Assembly: GCA_021794015.1 (NCBI GenBank)
Contig: JAJYRQ010000022.1
Span: 1-62,919, forward strand
DNA from: Deltaproteobacteria bacterium
GTDB lineage: Bacteria > Desulfobacterota > Binatia > Binatales > Binataceae
Reading direction: 5' to 3'
Length of the DNA stretch: 62,919 bases
The first letter of the stretch is position 1, and each line of letters opens with the position of its first letter. This document shows positions 62,890 to 62,919 of the stretch, piece after piece. Both the position numbers and the translations under genes were made by a program. The notes under the pieces were generated by a model. That model saw only the letters and a list, made by a program, of their open reading frames with translations. It did no database searches and was not told the DNA's origin.

Positions 62890-62919
62890 ATGCCATGGCA
62901 GGAGGTCTGTACCGTGGAT
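62890..62919 (+). CDS. IS481-like transposase, N-terminal fragment (cut by window end)
   Basis: Ten codons, MPWQEVCTVD, are present before the window ends. This matches the common N-terminal start (MPW-K/Q-E-V/T-...) of IS481-type transposases, which belong to the same family as the remnant at 27.1 kb. Family assignment rests on very few residues. An in-frame ATG at 62866 is the alternative start, using the upstream copy of the duplicated sequence. Confidence 0.55.
   Translation, partial: MPWQEVCTVD

Overview
The window is a GC-rich (by eye about two thirds G+C) bacterial chromosome segment with GTG and TTG starts in regular use. A PagL-like outer-membrane protein, a TolC/adaptor/RND tripartite pump, several lipoproteins and many acyl-CoA enzymes point to a Gram-negative, probably environmental, diderm. 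Housekeeping genes (uvrA, purM-purN, ruvC-ruvA-ruvB, recD2, otsA, mazG, glgX, one tRNA-Arg) are interleaved with lipid, CoA and surface-glycan genes. A deep-branching deltaproteobacterial or Binatota-like soil organism would fit, but that is inference.

Layout. 1-0.6 kb: intergenic DNA built of short dispersed repeats. 0.6-6.1 kb: pgeF-like laccase-domain protein (minus), then a small helical protein, a UvrA variant with an insertion, an S4/RluA pseudouridine synthase and YjbQ. 6.2-7.9 kb: SnoaL-like protein and CaiB/BaiF CoA-transferase (minus). 8.0-16.8 kb (plus): ComF, methyltransferase, purM, purN, otsA, recD2, methylmalonyl-CoA epimerase-like protein, PagL-like deacylase. 16.8-19.8 kb (minus): yebC-ruvC-ruvA-ruvB. 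20-26 kb: lipoprotein and membrane glycosyltransferases, including a 1012-residue two-module fusion followed by an anchored beta-sandwich protein. 26.3-27.6 kb: mazG and a frameshifted IS481-like transposase remnant. 27.9-33.7 kb: GntR/FCD regulator divergent from a four-gene catabolic operon (FAH hydrolase, MFS transporter, acyl-CoA ligase, crotonase with an altered active site). 34-39 kb (minus): sulfotransferase, zinc-ribbon methyltransferase, GT2, a possible ferritin-like protein and a MaoC-type hydratase pair. 39.4-40.4 kb: pterin carbinolamine dehydratase and an ICMT-like methyltransferase. 40.5-45.9 kb (minus): tolC-adaptor-RND operon. 46.2-48.3 kb: glgX. 48.3-49 kb: a gap with a long hairpin and a small ORF. 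49-52.5 kb: a secreted twelve-NHL-repeat protein. 52.6 kb: tRNA-Arg. 53.2-62.4 kb: lipoprotein, TetR, then a tight operon of HAD phosphatase, LarA-like protein, four-module reductase/AMP-ligase/ACP/acyltransferase and a zinc phospholipase C/S1-P1-like protein. 62.4-62.9 kb: repeats and the first codons of an IS481-like transposase.

The most interesting unit is the 54.6-62.4 kb operon. It looks like a dedicated lipid pathway, organised like the myxobacterial ether-lipid (ElbD) locus as I remember it. It carries a LarA-fold protein that keeps the likely nickel-pincer lysine and histidine but appears to lack the second catalytic histidine. Second is the 29.0-33.7 kb catabolic operon, whose crotonase has Ala in place of one of the two catalytic glutamates. 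Third is the PMT-type fusion glycosyltransferase with its partner. All functions are read from sequence motifs; no database search was run.
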